Source: Archangium gephyra
GTDB taxonomy: Bacteria > Myxococcota > Myxococcia > Myxococcales > Myxococcaceae
NCBI GenBank assembly: GCA_003243425.1
Contig: QFQP01000001.1
Location: 310,001-374,000 of the forward strand
Length of the DNA: 64,000 nucleotides
Reading direction: 5' to 3'
Part shown: piece after piece, positions 9,617 to 19,689 of the stretch
How the letters are laid out: each line of letters opens with the position of its first letter
Numbering within the stretch: the stretch's first letter is position 1
Made by a program: the position numbers and the translations under genes
The notes under the pieces: model-generated
Seen by the model: the letters and a program-made list of their open reading frames with translations, nothing else
Database searches by the model: none
What the model was told of the DNA's origin: nothing

Positions 9617-9650
9617 AAAAAAAAGAGGCGCGACCCTCTCGAGTCGCGCC
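9617..9650 (-). terminator. Rho-independent terminator of the FHA gene
   Basis: On the minus strand a perfect 8-bp GC stem (GGCGCGAC/GTCGCGCC, bases 9627-9634 with 9643-9650) with an 8-base loop is followed at once by TC and a run of eight T. It lies 24 bases beyond the stop of the minus-strand FHA gene. Confidence 0.9.
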
Positions 9651-9673
9651 CGGGTTCTTCCCTCGACTGGCGG

Positions 9674-11473
9674 CTACTTGATGCCCAGCTTGCCGGCCAG
9701 CTGATCAACCGTCTTGCCGGTCTTCTGGTACAGCTCCGCGTCGCGCAGGCGCTGGTTCAACAGACGTCGCTCCGGCTTCTTCTGCGTCTCCTTGCCGTAC
9801 TTCTTGTCGAGCTCGTAGGCCTCGTCGAGGTACTCGGCGTACAGGCTCTGCAGCTCGGCGCTCTTCTGCAGCAACGTGGGGTCGGCTTCGAACGTTTTCT
9901 CGACCGCGTCACGGCGGCGGGCGAACGTGCCGTACGCGCTGCTGGCGGCGACCGGCGCAGCCTTCACGTCTTCCTTCGGCGTGGGCGGCGTCTCCTTCAC
10001 CGGCTCGCGCGTCGGCTCGGGGGAAGCGACCACGTTCGGCTTCTCGGTCTTCTCGACCTTCTCGGGAGGCGGCGCGGCCCTGGTGTCTTCCTTCGCGTCG
10101 TCTTCCGCGTCCTTCGCGGCGGCGTTCGCGTTGTCCTGAGCGGCCTTCACCGCGTCCATCGCCTTCTTCTGATCCGCCTGCGCCTTGGCCATCAACGCGG
10201 CCTGGCGCTTGGCCGTCCACGCCTTGAGCTCGTCGGGGTCGGTCGGCATCTCACCGAGATCGGTCTCGGGCGCGTCACCTACGTCGGCCACTTCAGCGGA
10301 AGGCGTGCTGCCGCCGCTGCCAAGGCCGCGAATGGTCGCCAGCAGGCCCGAAATGAAGCCCCACGCAGCGCCCAGCACCGCGAGCGCGCCGAGCACGAGG
10401 AGCACCTTCTTGAACCAGTCGACGACTTTGAAGAAGTTGAACCACTGGTAATAGACGTAGAGCGCCGCGAGCGTGGCGACGACGCTGAGCAGCGGTCCCA
10501 GCAGACCGATGAACGGCACCGGCAATGCCGCGAGGATGACGCCCAGCGCGCTCGGCACCGCGAGCACGATGTTCACCGTCATCAACTGCAGGAAGTAGTT
10601 CGAACGGGACCGCGCGTCCGACTCACCCTTGAGGAAGTTGATGATCCACTTCATCACCGGGTGGAAGACGAAGCCGGTGATGATGGCGCCGATCACGCCG
10701 CTGATGGCCGGCACCACCGGAATCAGCAGCATGAGCTGGAACGTGTGCCCCGGGCCGATGAGCGCCGCGAGGAACGCCGCCCAGCTCGACAGGAAGCCCG
10801 TCGCCAGCAGCGCCGGCAGCGCGTACCCGACCAGGCCCATCTGCCCGAGCGGCTCGTTGGGCTGCTCTTCGATGGTCTTCTTGACCGTGCCGATGGGGTT
10901 CACCAGCAGCTTCGGCACGTTGACCATGTAGTAGGCGACGCCCTTCGCGGCGCCGGCCATCAAGGCCTTGGGGTCGAAGCGGAACGGCTCGTCGTCGGCA
11001 GGCGCGCCGGCTGCGGCGTTCGCCACCGCGCGCGACGCAGACTGGGCGGGCTTCTTGGGCGCTGGCGCCGCAGCGGCGGTCTTGGCGTTCGACGGAGCAG
11101 GAGGCGCCTTCCTGGCGGCGACCGGCTTCGCGGTGCCCTTGCCGGGGGCGATGGTCTGCGCGCCGGCGTCGAACTCCTCTTCTTCTTCCTGATCGAGCTC
11201 GACCTGGACGACCTCGAACTCGGCAGCCCCGATGGCGAAGGTCGAACCGTCCTGCAGCTGAACCGGGCGTGGAGGCCGCGAGCCCTGCGGAACCGCGAGC
11301 GTCTCGAACAACCACATGCCGCCCTTGAGCGACACCCGCCCCTGACGACGCGAGATGGTGTTGTCCTCGAGCTGAATGTCGGCGTCACCACCGACACGAC
11401 CGAAGATGTAACCCTCGGGTGGGATGACGATGTCTTCGTTCGTCGCGAGATCGCGAATCGTGATCTGGGCCAT
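9674..11473 (-). CDS. FHA-domain protein with Yip1-like membrane region
   Basis: 599 residues. The start is fixed by AAGGA about 12 bases upstream of the ATG; a longer frame to 11629 would run back through the upstream gene's terminator. Residues about 5-95 form a forkhead-associated domain (GRxGG, then SRRQGRVSL), which binds phosphothreonine peptides. An acidic and Ala/Pro linker follows. Residues about 175-400 hold some six hydrophobic segments resembling a Yip1-type membrane domain. The final 200 residues are an Ala/Lys/Glu-rich, probably coiled-coil tail on the cytoplasmic side. FHA proteins usually read Ser/Thr kinase signals, which are abundant in myxobacteria; no kinase is adjacent. 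Its own terminator makes it monocistronic. Confidence 0.8.
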   Translation of the reverse strand: MAQITIRDLATNEDIVIPPEGYIFGRVGGDADIQLEDNTISRRQGRVSLKGGMWLFETLAVPQGSRPPRPVQLQDGSTFAIGAAEFEVVQVELDQEEEEEFDAGAQTIAPGKGTAKPVAARKAPPAPSNAKTAAAAPAPKKPAQSASRAVANAAAGAPADDEPFRFDPKALMAGAAKGVAYYMVNVPKLLVNPIGTVKKTIEEQPNEPLGQMGLVGYALPALLATGFLSSWAAFLAALIGPGHTFQLMLLIPVVPAISGVIGAIITGFVFHPVMKWIINFLKGESDARSRSNYFLQLMTVNIVLAVPSALGVILAALPVPFIGLLGPLLSVVATLAALYVYYQWFNFFKVVDWFKKVLLVLGALAVLGAAWGFISGLLATIRGLGSGGSTPSAEVADVGDAPETDLGEMPTDPDELKAWTAKRQAALMAKAQADQKKAMDAVKAAQDNANAAAKDAEDDAKEDTRAAPPPEKVEKTEKPNVVASPEPTREPVKETPPTPKEDVKAAPVAASSAYGTFARRRDAVEKTFEADPTLLQKSAELQSLYAEYLDEAYELDKKYGKETQKKPERRLLNQRLRDAELYQKTGKTVDQLAGKLGIK

Positions 11474-11496
11474 GGGGTCGTTGTTTTCCTTGATCA

Positions 11497-11533
11497 GAAA
11501 AAGAGGCGCGCAGGCTTTCCCAGTGCGCCTCTT
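11497..11533 (-). terminator. Rho-independent terminator of the amidase/DUF2185 operon
   Basis: On the minus strand a 9-bp stem (AAGAGGCGC/GCGCCTCTT, bases 11501-11509 with 11525-11533) is followed by a short T-rich tract (TTTTTCTG, counting the stem's end). It lies 14 bases past the stop of the 222-residue gene and just upstream of the FHA gene, separating the two units. Confidence 0.75.
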
Positions 11534-11546
11534 ATGTCGAGCGACT

Positions 11547-12215
11547 TCAACGCGGGTGTGCGAGCGCTTCGAGGTACGAGCCAGACCGTGGTTCGCGAGC
11601 CTCACCGTCGATGAAGACCTGTATTCCACCCGGCGCGATGACGAGGTCGGTGCCGGCTGGCAACGCGAAGAACTGCGTGAGCAACGGTGCGCGTGTGGCG
11701 ATTTCCACCAGCGGCATCACGGTGAGCGCGTCTTCGCGCTGGTGATCATGATCATCGTCGAAGCAGCCCACGAACCAGCCCGAGTCGGTCTGCCCATGCG
11801 CGTCGGTGCGGCCCAGCATCTTCGAGGGCGTGTCGAAGGCCTGCGTACACACCACCGCGTGAAGCGCCTGTCGTGGAAAGTCGGCGCACTCGAGGAGCCC
11901 GAGGCTCGAGAGCACCTCCTTCTGCCGCCAGGTTTCAACGAGCGATTGATCGACGCCTTCGACCCACTTGAGCTCGTGGGCGAGGTCGGGCTCGAGCACG
12001 CCCAGCGTGCCATCGGTGCGCTGCGTGAGCCGCAGGGTCGCCCAGCCGAGCTGCACCGTTTCGCCGGCTTTGAAGCGCTTCCCGGCCGAGACCGACGCTT
12101 CGAAGTAGCCGAGCAACGTGTTCTCGAGCCCCGGCACCGGCGGGTCTTTGCGGAAGGTGAGCGTGAACTCGGCGTGACCGAACTGCGCGCAACCGGTGGT
12201 GACGAAGGTCTTCAC
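11547..12215 (-). CDS. DUF2185/Imm33-like hypothetical protein
   Basis: 222 residues, cytoplasmic by composition, with no signal or membrane segment. The C-terminal half carries TDSGWFVGCFDDDHDH at about residues 142-157. This resembles the DSGW..xxGxxDEx core of the DUF2185 (Imm33) family, some members of which act as immunity proteins; that assignment is moderate. The N-terminal half is unassigned. Its ATG overlaps the stop of the amidase upstream (4 bases), so the two are translationally coupled, and a terminator follows directly. No toxin-like partner is visible, so an immunity role is not supported by context. Confidence 0.6.
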   Translation of the reverse strand: MKTFVTTGCAQFGHAEFTLTFRKDPPVPGLENTLLGYFEASVSAGKRFKAGETVQLGWATLRLTQRTDGTLGVLEPDLAHELKWVEGVDQSLVETWRQKEVLSSLGLLECADFPRQALHAVVCTQAFDTPSKMLGRTDAHGQTDSGWFVGCFDDDHDHQREDALTVMPLVEIATRAPLLTQFFALPAGTDLVIAPGGIQVFIDGEAREPRSGSYLEALAHPR

Positions 12216-13882
12216 GTCAGCACCTTCGCGTGCTCACGCGGCGTTCGCACCTCGACGTCGCGTTCCACGACGCGACCCAGGCGCAGGAGCAACGGCTCTT
12301 CATAGGGCCGGCCCATCAGGTGGAAGCCGACCGGCAGGCCCTTCTCGTCGAAGCCCGCGGGCACGCTGAGCGCCGGGAAGCCGGTGAGGTTCGCGATGCG
12401 GATGAAGCGCATCAACGCGTCGACGACCGGCAGGTTCGATTCACCATCAGGCAACGTCTTCTCGGGAATCGGCGGCGCGGTGATGGCGGTCGTCGGCGTC
12501 GCGAACACGTCGCAGCTCGAGAGGACCTTCAGCCAGTCGCGCGTCATCGCGTGGCGGTGACGAAGCGCGTGCACATAGTCGGTGCCACTGAAGTGCTGAC
12601 CGATGGCGAGGTTGGTGCGCGAATCGAACCCGAAGCGCGTGACGTCGGTCTTGATCTGCTCACGCATCGCGTTGGCCATCTCACTCAAGATGAGACACGA
12701 GTGCGTCCACAGCACGGTGTTGAGATCAGGCCCGTCGATCTCGACCACGGTGGCCCCGGCGCGCACGAGTGAGTCGAGCGCGGCCTTCGACTTCGCGACC
12801 ACGTCGGCGTCGGCGTCTTCGAACCACGCGCGGCACACGCCGACGCGAACTCCAGCCAGTGAAGTCAGCGCGAGCCCGTCGAGATGTGGAGCCGGCTGCA
12901 ACTGCGAGACGAGGTCGTGTGCATCGGCGCCTGCCAGCACTGCGTACGTCGCCGCGACGTCGTCGACGGTCAGCCCCATGGGGCCGACGTGCCCGACGTT
13001 CCAGCACAGCGGCGGAACTCCGGTCTCGGGAATGCGGCCCCACGTGGCCTTGAGCCCGACGATGCCGCAGAGCGCGGCGGGAATTCGAATCGAGCCGCCG
13101 CCATCCGCCCCGATGCTGATGGGAGAGAGCCCGGCTGCCACGACCGCCCCCGACGCGCTCGAGCTCCCGCCGGTGATGTGCGCGCGGTTCCACGGGTTGC
13201 GCGCCGCGCCGTGCCACGGGTTCAAGCCGATGGGGTTGATGCCGATCTCGTTCATGTTCGCTTTGCCGAGGATCACCGCGCCGGCCGCCTTCAAGCGCGC
13301 CGCGACCGCTGAGTCGTGGGTGGCGACGTCTTTGCGGAACCGGGTTCCCAGCGTGGTCTGGTACCCAGCGAGATCGACTTCGTCCTTCAGCACCACGGGT
13401 ACGCCATCGAGCACGCTCAACGGTTTGCCCTCGCGGTGGCGCTTCGACGACGCCTCCGCGGCCGCGAGCACCTCGTCGGGCTTTCGCGAAATGAAGAGGC
13501 CGAGGCGCTCATCGCGCGTGTCGAGACGATCGATCGCGTCGTGAATGCGGCGAACGATCGCCGATGGGTCCGCGCCGCCGGCGTACGCCTTCACGAACGC
13601 AGCGATGCTCTGACGCTCACCCGGCGCCTGCGTCGATGCGATCGCCGAAGCGGCCTGCGCGAACGCCGGCCCCGCAGCTCCCGAAGAAGCAGGGTGTGGC
13701 AACGGGTGCTGCAGCGGAGGCGCGTCTCCCGGGCTCGTCTCACGCCACCGTTCGATGCCGCTGTCCTTCACCAGCGTGTCCAGCAACACGGAGCCGACGG
13801 GGCTCTCGAGCGCGGCGACGAAGGCCTTCAACGCGAGGCCCGAAACGCGCGGCGCTTTCACCTCTTCACGGCGGTAGCTCAT
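12212..13882 (-). CDS. Amidase signature family hydrolase
   Basis: 556 residues. The catalytic Ser-cisSer-Lys set is visible: Lys166 in VVLKDEVD, the cis-Ser in the GGSSSASGA loop (about residues 238-246), and nucleophile Ser264 in GADGGGSIRIPA. The family hydrolyses amides; substrates range from amino-acid amides to Glu-tRNA(Gln). About 100 extra N-terminal residues and the lack of gatB/gatC neighbours argue against GatA. No export signal is seen, so it is probably cytoplasmic. It overlaps the DUF2185-like gene by 4 bases and is read divergently from the small secreted protein at 13944. Confidence 0.88.
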   Translation of the reverse strand: MSYRREEVKAPRVSGLALKAFVAALESPVGSVLLDTLVKDSGIERWRETSPGDAPPLQHPLPHPASSGAAGPAFAQAASAIASTQAPGERQSIAAFVKAYAGGADPSAIVRRIHDAIDRLDTRDERLGLFISRKPDEVLAAAEASSKRHREGKPLSVLDGVPVVLKDEVDLAGYQTTLGTRFRKDVATHDSAVAARLKAAGAVILGKANMNEIGINPIGLNPWHGAARNPWNRAHITGGSSSASGAVVAAGLSPISIGADGGGSIRIPAALCGIVGLKATWGRIPETGVPPLCWNVGHVGPMGLTVDDVAATYAVLAGADAHDLVSQLQPAPHLDGLALTSLAGVRVGVCRAWFEDADADVVAKSKAALDSLVRAGATVVEIDGPDLNTVLWTHSCLILSEMANAMREQIKTDVTRFGFDSRTNLAIGQHFSGTDYVHALRHRHAMTRDWLKVLSSCDVFATPTTAITAPPIPEKTLPDGESNLPVVDALMRFIRIANLTGFPALSVPAGFDEKGLPVGFHLMGRPYEEPLLLRLGRVVERDVEVRTPREHAKVLT

Positions 13883-13886
13883 GGTT

Positions 13887-13904
13887 TGCGCAACCTACTG
13901 CGCA
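13887..13904. promoter_or_regulatory. Paired TGCGCA palindromes between divergent genes
   Basis: Two copies of the self-complementary hexamer TGCGCA are spaced 12 bases apart, centre to centre, in the 61-base gap between the amidase and the secreted protein. The arrangement could be an operator, but nothing else supports it. Confidence 0.2.
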
Positions 13905-13943
13905 GACATGAATCTTTTGGCGAGCGTTACCGTCGGTGGCGAC

Positions 13944-14351
13944 ATGAACAACACACTCCTCGGCATTGCGGCGGCGGTGGTGATGCTCGGCGCGACGGCA
14001 GCCAACGCACGAGACTGCGGTCCGATGCCGCAGTACGCCCCGCAGGGGCAGACCTTCCAGTCCGGCCGCTACGAGCTGCGCACCACGCAGCAGTGGGTGC
14101 AGGGCAACGCCTACCAGGTGTGGGTGAACGGCACGTGTGACTACGACCGTGGTGGCCGGGGTCGCGGCCGTTGGGGTCGTGGCGGCGGTCGCGGCGGTTG
14201 GCAGCAGCGCTGTTCGCAGGGCTACTACCGCACCGAGTACACGGCCGGTCACTACGAGACGCGCCAGCAGTGGGTGTGGGTCGGTTACGGCAACGGCTAC
14301 CACCAGGCCCAACCGCCGCCTCCGCAGCAGTACTACCCGTACGGCTTCTGA
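13944..14351 (+). CDS. Small secreted Gly/Gln/Tyr-rich protein
   Basis: 135 residues from the ATG that gives a clean signal peptide (MNNTLLGIAAAVVMLGATAANA, cleavage after ANA at about residue 22). The mature protein begins RDCGPMPQYAPQG. It has a Gly/Arg-rich central run at about residues 72-92 and ends in a Pro/Gln/Tyr-rich tail (PPPPQQYYPYGF). Three Cys in the mature part allow at least one disulfide. No known domain is recognised. A longer frame to 13881 exists but has no signal sequence. It is followed by its own terminator, so it is probably a single-gene unit. Confidence 0.7.
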   Translation: MNNTLLGIAAAVVMLGATAANARDCGPMPQYAPQGQTFQSGRYELRTTQQWVQGNAYQVWVNGTCDYDRGGRGRGRWGRGGGRGGWQQRCSQGYYRTEYTAGHYETRQQWVWVGYGNGYHQAQPPPPQQYYPYGF

Positions 14352-14378
14352 GCGCCCTTCACGCTGACGAAGTGCCCG

Positions 14379-14416
14379 ACGCCTCACTCCCAGCCGGAGT
14401 GGGGCGTTGATGTTTT
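14379..14416 (+). terminator. Rho-independent terminator after the secreted protein gene
   Basis: A 12-bp stem with one G-U pair (ACGCCTCACTCC at 14379-14390 with GGAGTGGGGCGT at 14396-14407) encloses a 5-base loop. The T-rich tract TGATGTTTT follows. Confidence 0.8.
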
Positions 14417-14476
14417 CGCTCACGTTTCGACGTCGTCGCCTGTCTGCCTGTCGAGACGGAAAGGGAGACGCTCGAC

Positions 14477-15691
14477 ATGAAACGCGCGCTGTTCATCGGG
14501 GTGGTGGTCGTGGCCGTGTTCGCCGGCTTCTTCGTGTGGAAGCGCTCTGGCGCTGCACCGGAGAACCCCCAGTTCCTGACCGCGAACGTGAACCGCGGAG
14601 ACATCGTGTCGCGCGTCACCGCGACCGGCACGTTGTCGGCGTTGGTCACCGTGCAGGTCGGTACGCAGGTGTCGGGCCGCATTCAGTCGCTGTCGGCCGA
14701 CTTCAACAGCCCGGTCAAGAAGGGTGACGTGCTGGCCAGGCTCGACCCGGAGTTGTTCACCGCTGCCCTCTCGCAAGCCACCGCGAACGAGCGCGCCGCG
14801 CAGGCCAACGTGACGAAGGCGAAGGCCCAGGCCATCGAGGCGCAGCGGGCGTTCGAGCGCACGCAGGAGCTCTCGAAGAAGGACTTCGTGGCCAGAGCAG
14901 AACTCGACACCGCCGACGCCGCGTATCAAGTCGCGAAAGCCGGCATCGAGTCGGCAGAGGCCGCGCTCGCGCAAGCCCGGGCCCAACGTCAGCAGGCTCA
15001 GGTGAACATCGCCTACACCACGGTCACCTCGCCGATCGACGGAACGGTGATCAGCCGTGCAGTCGACGTCGGTCAGACCGTCGCCGCCTCGCTGCAGTCG
15101 CCGACGCTCTTCACCATCGCCGAGAACCTCACGCGCATGCAGGTCGAGACCAGCGTCGCCGAAGCCGACGTCGGCAAGCTGAAGGAAGGCGGCGAGGCGA
15201 GCTTCACCGTCGACGCGTTCCCCAACCGCCGGTTCGTCGGCAAGGTGCGGCAGATTCGCTACGCGGCCACGGTGGTCTCGAACGTCGTGACCTACCCGGC
15301 CATCATCGACGTCGAAAACCCCGAGCTGCTGCTTCGCCCGGGCATGACCGCCAACGTCACCTTCGTCACCCAGGAAGCAACTGACGTGGTGAAGGTGCCC
15401 AACGCGGCGCTGCGTTTCCGGCTCGAACCTCCGCCCGGTGCGCCCAGAAAGATGGACGGCGTGCCTGCGCTCCCGCCGGGCGCGCGCGCGGTGACGGTGC
15501 TTCGTGAAGGCCGCCCCGAGCGGGTCGCGGTCGTCACCGGCATCACCGATGGCTCATTCACCGAAGTCGTCAACGGTCTCCACGAAGGCGACGTGGTGGT
15601 GACCGACAAGCTGGGGGCGACGCCAGGCGGCGCCGGACGCGGTGGTGACGGTCCTCCCGGGGGTCCGCCCGGCATGGGAAGGATTCTGTGA
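14477..15691 (+). CDS. MacA-type periplasmic adaptor (membrane fusion protein)
   Basis: 404 residues. An N-terminal membrane anchor lies at residues 5-22. A barrel-sandwich/lipoyl half-motif (GTQVSGRIQSLSADFNSPVKKGDVLARLD) covers residues about 64-95. A long Ala/Gln-rich coiled-coil hairpin covers about 100-175, then the second lipoyl half (TSPIDGTVISRAVDVGQTV), a beta-barrel and a membrane-proximal domain. A Gly/Pro-rich tail ends the protein. Adaptors of this class link an inner-membrane ABC exporter to an outer-membrane channel. The ATG has AAGGGAG upstream. The ATPase and permease genes follow with 4-base and overlapping junctions, so this is one MacAB-like operon. No TolC-type channel gene is present here. 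Confidence 0.9.
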   Translation: MKRALFIGVVVVAVFAGFFVWKRSGAAPENPQFLTANVNRGDIVSRVTATGTLSALVTVQVGTQVSGRIQSLSADFNSPVKKGDVLARLDPELFTAALSQATANERAAQANVTKAKAQAIEAQRAFERTQELSKKDFVARAELDTADAAYQVAKAGIESAEAALAQARAQRQQAQVNIAYTTVTSPIDGTVISRAVDVGQTVAASLQSPTLFTIAENLTRMQVETSVAEADVGKLKEGGEASFTVDAFPNRRFVGKVRQIRYAATVVSNVVTYPAIIDVENPELLLRPGMTANVTFVTQEATDVVKVPNAALRFRLEPPPGAPRKMDGVPALPPGARAVTVLREGRPERVAVVTGITDGSFTEVVNGLHEGDVVVTDKLGATPGGAGRGGDGPPGGPPGMGRIL

Positions 15692-15695
15692 CGTC

Positions 15696-16402
<707 letters not shown>

Positions 16403-16403
<1 letters not shown>

Positions 16404-17632
16404 TGGGGCCGCTGCAGACACTTCGTCTCGCCTTGAATGCACTCAAGCGCAACTTGCTGCGCAGCTTCCTCACCGTGCTCGGCATCATCATCGGCGTGGC
16501 CGCCGTCATCGCCATGGTGTCCATCGGCGAAGGTGCGCGGAAGCGCGTCGAAGATTCGTTCGCGTCGATGGGCACCAACCTGCTCATCGTGATGCCGGGC
16601 TCGAGCATGTCGGGCGGCGCGCGGGGTGGGTTCGGTACCCAGCCCACGCTGACCCGCGACGACTTGAAGGCCATCGCCACCGAACTCACCGTGGTGTCCG
16701 CGGCGGCGCCTGACCTCCGCACCAGTGCGCAGCTGCAGAGCGAAGAGCAGAACTGGGCCACGAGCGTGCGCGGCACCACGCCGGACTTCTTTCGGATTCG
16801 CCAATGGAGCGCATCTGCTGGCGCGTTGATCACCGAGTCGGACGTCGATTCAGGGGCGAAGGTCGTGGTGCTCGGCGCCACCGTCGCCGAGAAGTTGTTC
16901 GGCTCTGCGCGCGACTCGATTGGTCAACTGGTGCGGGTCAAGGGCGTGCCGTTTCAGGTCGTCGGCGTGCTCGAAAAGAAGGGCCAGAGCTCCATGGGCC
17001 AGGACAATGACGACACCGCCATCGTTCCCCTCTCGACGTACCTGTCCCGCCTGAGCCCCGCGCTGGGTCAGTACCTCCCGGGGCCGATTCTCGTGAGCGC
17101 GGTGAGCTCCGACCTGGTGCCCACGGCGATGAACCAGGTCGCGGCGCTGTTGCGCGAGCGCCACCGCATCGCGCCCGGTGCCGAAGATGACTTCAACATC
17201 CGCAACCTGGCGGAGGTGGCGAGCGCTCAGCAGGAAGGCGCCAGCACGTTGTCGTCGTTGCTGGCGAGCATCGCCGCGGTGTCGCTGCTCGTCGGCGGCA
17301 TCGGAATCATGAACATCATGCTGGTGAGCGTGACGGAGCGAACGCGCGAAATCGGAATTCGCATGGCGGTCGGCGCTACGCCGGGTCAGGTGCTGGCGCA
17401 GTTCCTGGCCGAGGCGCTCACGCTCTCGTTGCTGGGCGGTCTCATCGGCGTCGTCGCCGGGGTGCTGATCGCCCAGCAACTCTCGAGCAGCTTCGGGTGG
17501 TCTCTCTACGTGCGCACCGACGTGGTCATCGTCGCGACGGTGTTCAGTGGGCTGGTCGGCGTAGGCTTCGGCCTGTACCCCGCGCTCAAGGCGAGCCGGA
17601 TGGACCCGATTACGGCCCTGCGGTTCGAGTGA
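16403..17632 (+). CDS. MacB-type ABC transporter permease
   Basis: 409 residues from ATG 16403, which shares its first base with the ATPase stop (TGATG); GTG 16400 is an equally possible start one codon earlier. One N-terminal membrane helix (FLTVLGIIIGVAAVIAMVSIG) is followed by a large periplasmic MacB_PCD domain at about residues 40-260. Three C-terminal helices (the FtsX domain) include the EIGIRMAVGATPGQVLAQF coupling segment at about 315-334. This is the standard MacB topology without its ATPase. It works with the preceding adaptor and ATPase as a mechanotransmission exporter. No terminator was found in the 101 bases that follow. Confidence 0.92.
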
Positions 17633-17733
17633 ACCGGGGCGCGTGTCTGTCGTCGGAGGTGCTGTCGTTACCAGGCCAGCGCTGATCAGCTCGTCGTGGG
17701 CGAGGAGCAGGTTCCGCGCTAGAACCGGCTCCG

Positions 17734-19689
17734 GTGTCCTCCCCCGCCCACAGGCCTGTTGCCGTTCTGCCGGCCGATAGTCCGTCCCGCGCGCGGATCG
17801 TCGCGTTGCTCGAGAAGGCCGACGTCCCCGTCACTGACACGCTGAACAGCGAGCTGGATCTCGCGATCATCGATCTCGCGGCTCCGGGCGCCGAGCAATC
17901 GCGGCACTCCCTTCACGACCTCGCGCCGCGCGCCGCCGTGCTGGGCATCACCGCGCCGCAGGCCACGGTCGACGCCGTCGTGCTCGAGGTGGTCGCGCCG
18001 GGCTCCATCGACACCGAGCTGGTGCCCCGCGTGCTGCACCTGCGCGAACGGCTCGCGATGTTCAAGGAGGCGCAGCAGCGCCAGCGTGATTTGCAGGTGC
18101 TGCTCGAGCTCACCGCGCGCTACGCCGAAGCGTCCGACGTCAACGAGCTGTTCCACGACGTCACCCGCCGCCTCGCGGAAGAACTGAACATCGACCGCGT
18201 CGCGCTGGTGGTCGTCGATGGCGAGCGCGGCGAAGGCACCATCATCGCGGCGAGCGACGACGCCGGCCTCAAGGACCACAAGATCGACCTCGCGCGGTAC
18301 CCGGAGGTCCGCGAGGTGCTGCGCACGGGCAAGCCGGTCATCGTCGAAGACGCACCCTCACACCCGATGATGGAAGACGTGAAGGCCACCGTCGCCGCGC
18401 GTGGCATTCGCAACCTCGCGGCGTTGCCACTGGCGGTGCGCGGGCAGGTACAGGGCATCTTGCTGCTGCGTCGTTCTGACGGCGGTCCCTTCAATCCGCG
18501 CGAAGTGGAGTTCCTCACCACCGCCGCGCACGCCACGGCCATCGCGTTCCGCAACGTGCGTCAGCTCGAGCGCATTCGTGGTCAGCGCGAGAAGGAGAAG
18601 TCGGCGCGCATCGCCGCCGAAGAGCGCGTGGCGGAGATGAAGCGCTACGCCGCGTACTTCGATCATCTCTCGGACGGCGTGGCCATCGTCGATGCGCGCG
18701 CCTGCGTGCTGTCGTTGAACCCGGCCGGTCAGGCGCTGCTCGACGTGAGCGACGCCGAAGCCGAGGGCAAGCACATCAACACGCTCACCAACCCCAACGA
18801 CGAAGCGCTGCTGCTCGACGTGCTGTTCGCGGTCTCGCGCGGGCACACGCGCAACGACATCGACATTCACGCCAACACCAACTCGGGGCGGAAGTTGACG
18901 TTGTCGGTGTCGGCGGCGCAGCTGAAGGGTGATGCCGGCGACGGGGTCGCGATCCTCACCATGCGCGACGTCACGCTGCAGCGGCAGATGGCCGACGAGC
19001 TGCGTTCGACGACCGATTTCCTCGAGCGCCTCATCGACAGCTCCGTCGACGCCATCATCGCGGCCGACATGAAGGGGAACATCATCCTCTTCAACAAGGC
19101 CGCCGAGGCCATCTGTGGTTACCGCGCCGAAGACGTCATCGGGAAATTGCACGTCACCCAGCTGTACCCCGACGGGCTCTCGCGCGTGCTGATGAAGAAG
19201 CTGCGCTCCGGTGAGTTCGGCGGCCCGGGCCGGCTGTCGTCGAGCCGGGTGGAGATCATCTCGCGCACGGGTGAGCGCATTCCGGTCAACCTCGCGGCGT
19301 CGATCATCTACGAGGGCACGCGCGAGAACGCGACGGTGGGGCTGTTCACCGACCTGCGCGACCGCATTTCGCTCGAACGCAAGCTGACCGACGCCGAAGC
19401 GCGCCTGCTCGAGAGCGAGAAGAACGCGGTCATCGTGGCGCTCGCCGGCACGGCTGCGCACGAGCTCAACCAGCCTCTTACTTCCGTCATGGGGTACGCC
19501 GAGTTGTTGAAGCGGAAGATCAAGGAAACCGAACCGACGTTCCGCCCGGTCGACATCATTCATCGCGAGGCCGAGCGCATGGCGGAGATCGTGAAGAAGA
19601 TCGGCAAGATCACCCGCTACGAGACCAAGGCCTACGTGGGCAGCTCGAAGATCGTCGACCTCGACAAGGCGGCCTCGCATGAAGACTGA
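17734..19689 (+). CDS. GAF-PAS-PAS sensor with HisKA domain but no ATPase domain
   Basis: 651 residues from GTG. The N-terminal ~110 residues resemble a degenerate receiver-like fold (inference). A GAF domain spans about 125-285, a coiled linker about 285-305, and two PAS domains about 305-415 and 425-540. A dimerisation/phosphoacceptor helix follows with the H-box His576 in AAHELNQPLTSVMGY. The chain ends about 75 residues later at SHED, and none of the N, G1 or G2 boxes of a HATPase_c domain is present. It cannot phosphorylate itself as drawn. The next gene, a complete kinase, overlaps it by 11 bases, suggesting phosphorylation in trans or a heterodimer. Confidence 0.85.
   Translation: MSSPAHRPVAVLPADSPSRARIVALLEKADVPVTDTLNSELDLAIIDLAAPGAEQSRHSLHDLAPRAAVLGITAPQATVDAVVLEVVAPGSIDTELVPRVLHLRERLAMFKEAQQRQRDLQVLLELTARYAEASDVNELFHDVTRRLAEELNIDRVALVVVDGERGEGTIIAASDDAGLKDHKIDLARYPEVREVLRTGKPVIVEDAPSHPMMEDVKATVAARGIRNLAALPLAVRGQVQGILLLRRSDGGPFNPREVEFLTTAAHATAIAFRNVRQLERIRGQREKEKSARIAAEERVAEMKRYAAYFDHLSDGVAIVDARACVLSLNPAGQALLDVSDAEAEGKHINTLTNPNDEALLLDVLFAVSRGHTRNDIDIHANTNSGRKLTLSVSAAQLKGDAGDGVAILTMRDVTLQRQMADELRSTTDFLERLIDSSVDAIIAADMKGNIILFNKAAEAICGYRAEDVIGKLHVTQLYPDGLSRVLMKKLRSGEFGGPGRLSSSRVEIISRTGERIPVNLAASIIYEGTRENATVGLFTDLRDRISLERKLTDAEARLLESEKNAVIVALAGTAAHELNQPLTSVMGYAELLKRKIKETEPTFRPVDIIHREAERMAEIVKKIGKITRYETKAYVGSSKIVDLDKAASHED

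Noticed and set aside
9530..11614. Plus-strand open frame of 694 codons
   Set aside because: It is the mirror of the minus-strand FHA gene, runs through that gene's terminator, and encodes Arg/Leu-rich low-complexity sequence.
11424..12305. Plus-strand frame of 293 codons
   Set aside because: Antisense to the DUF2185-like gene and crosses its terminator; no ribosome site or domain.
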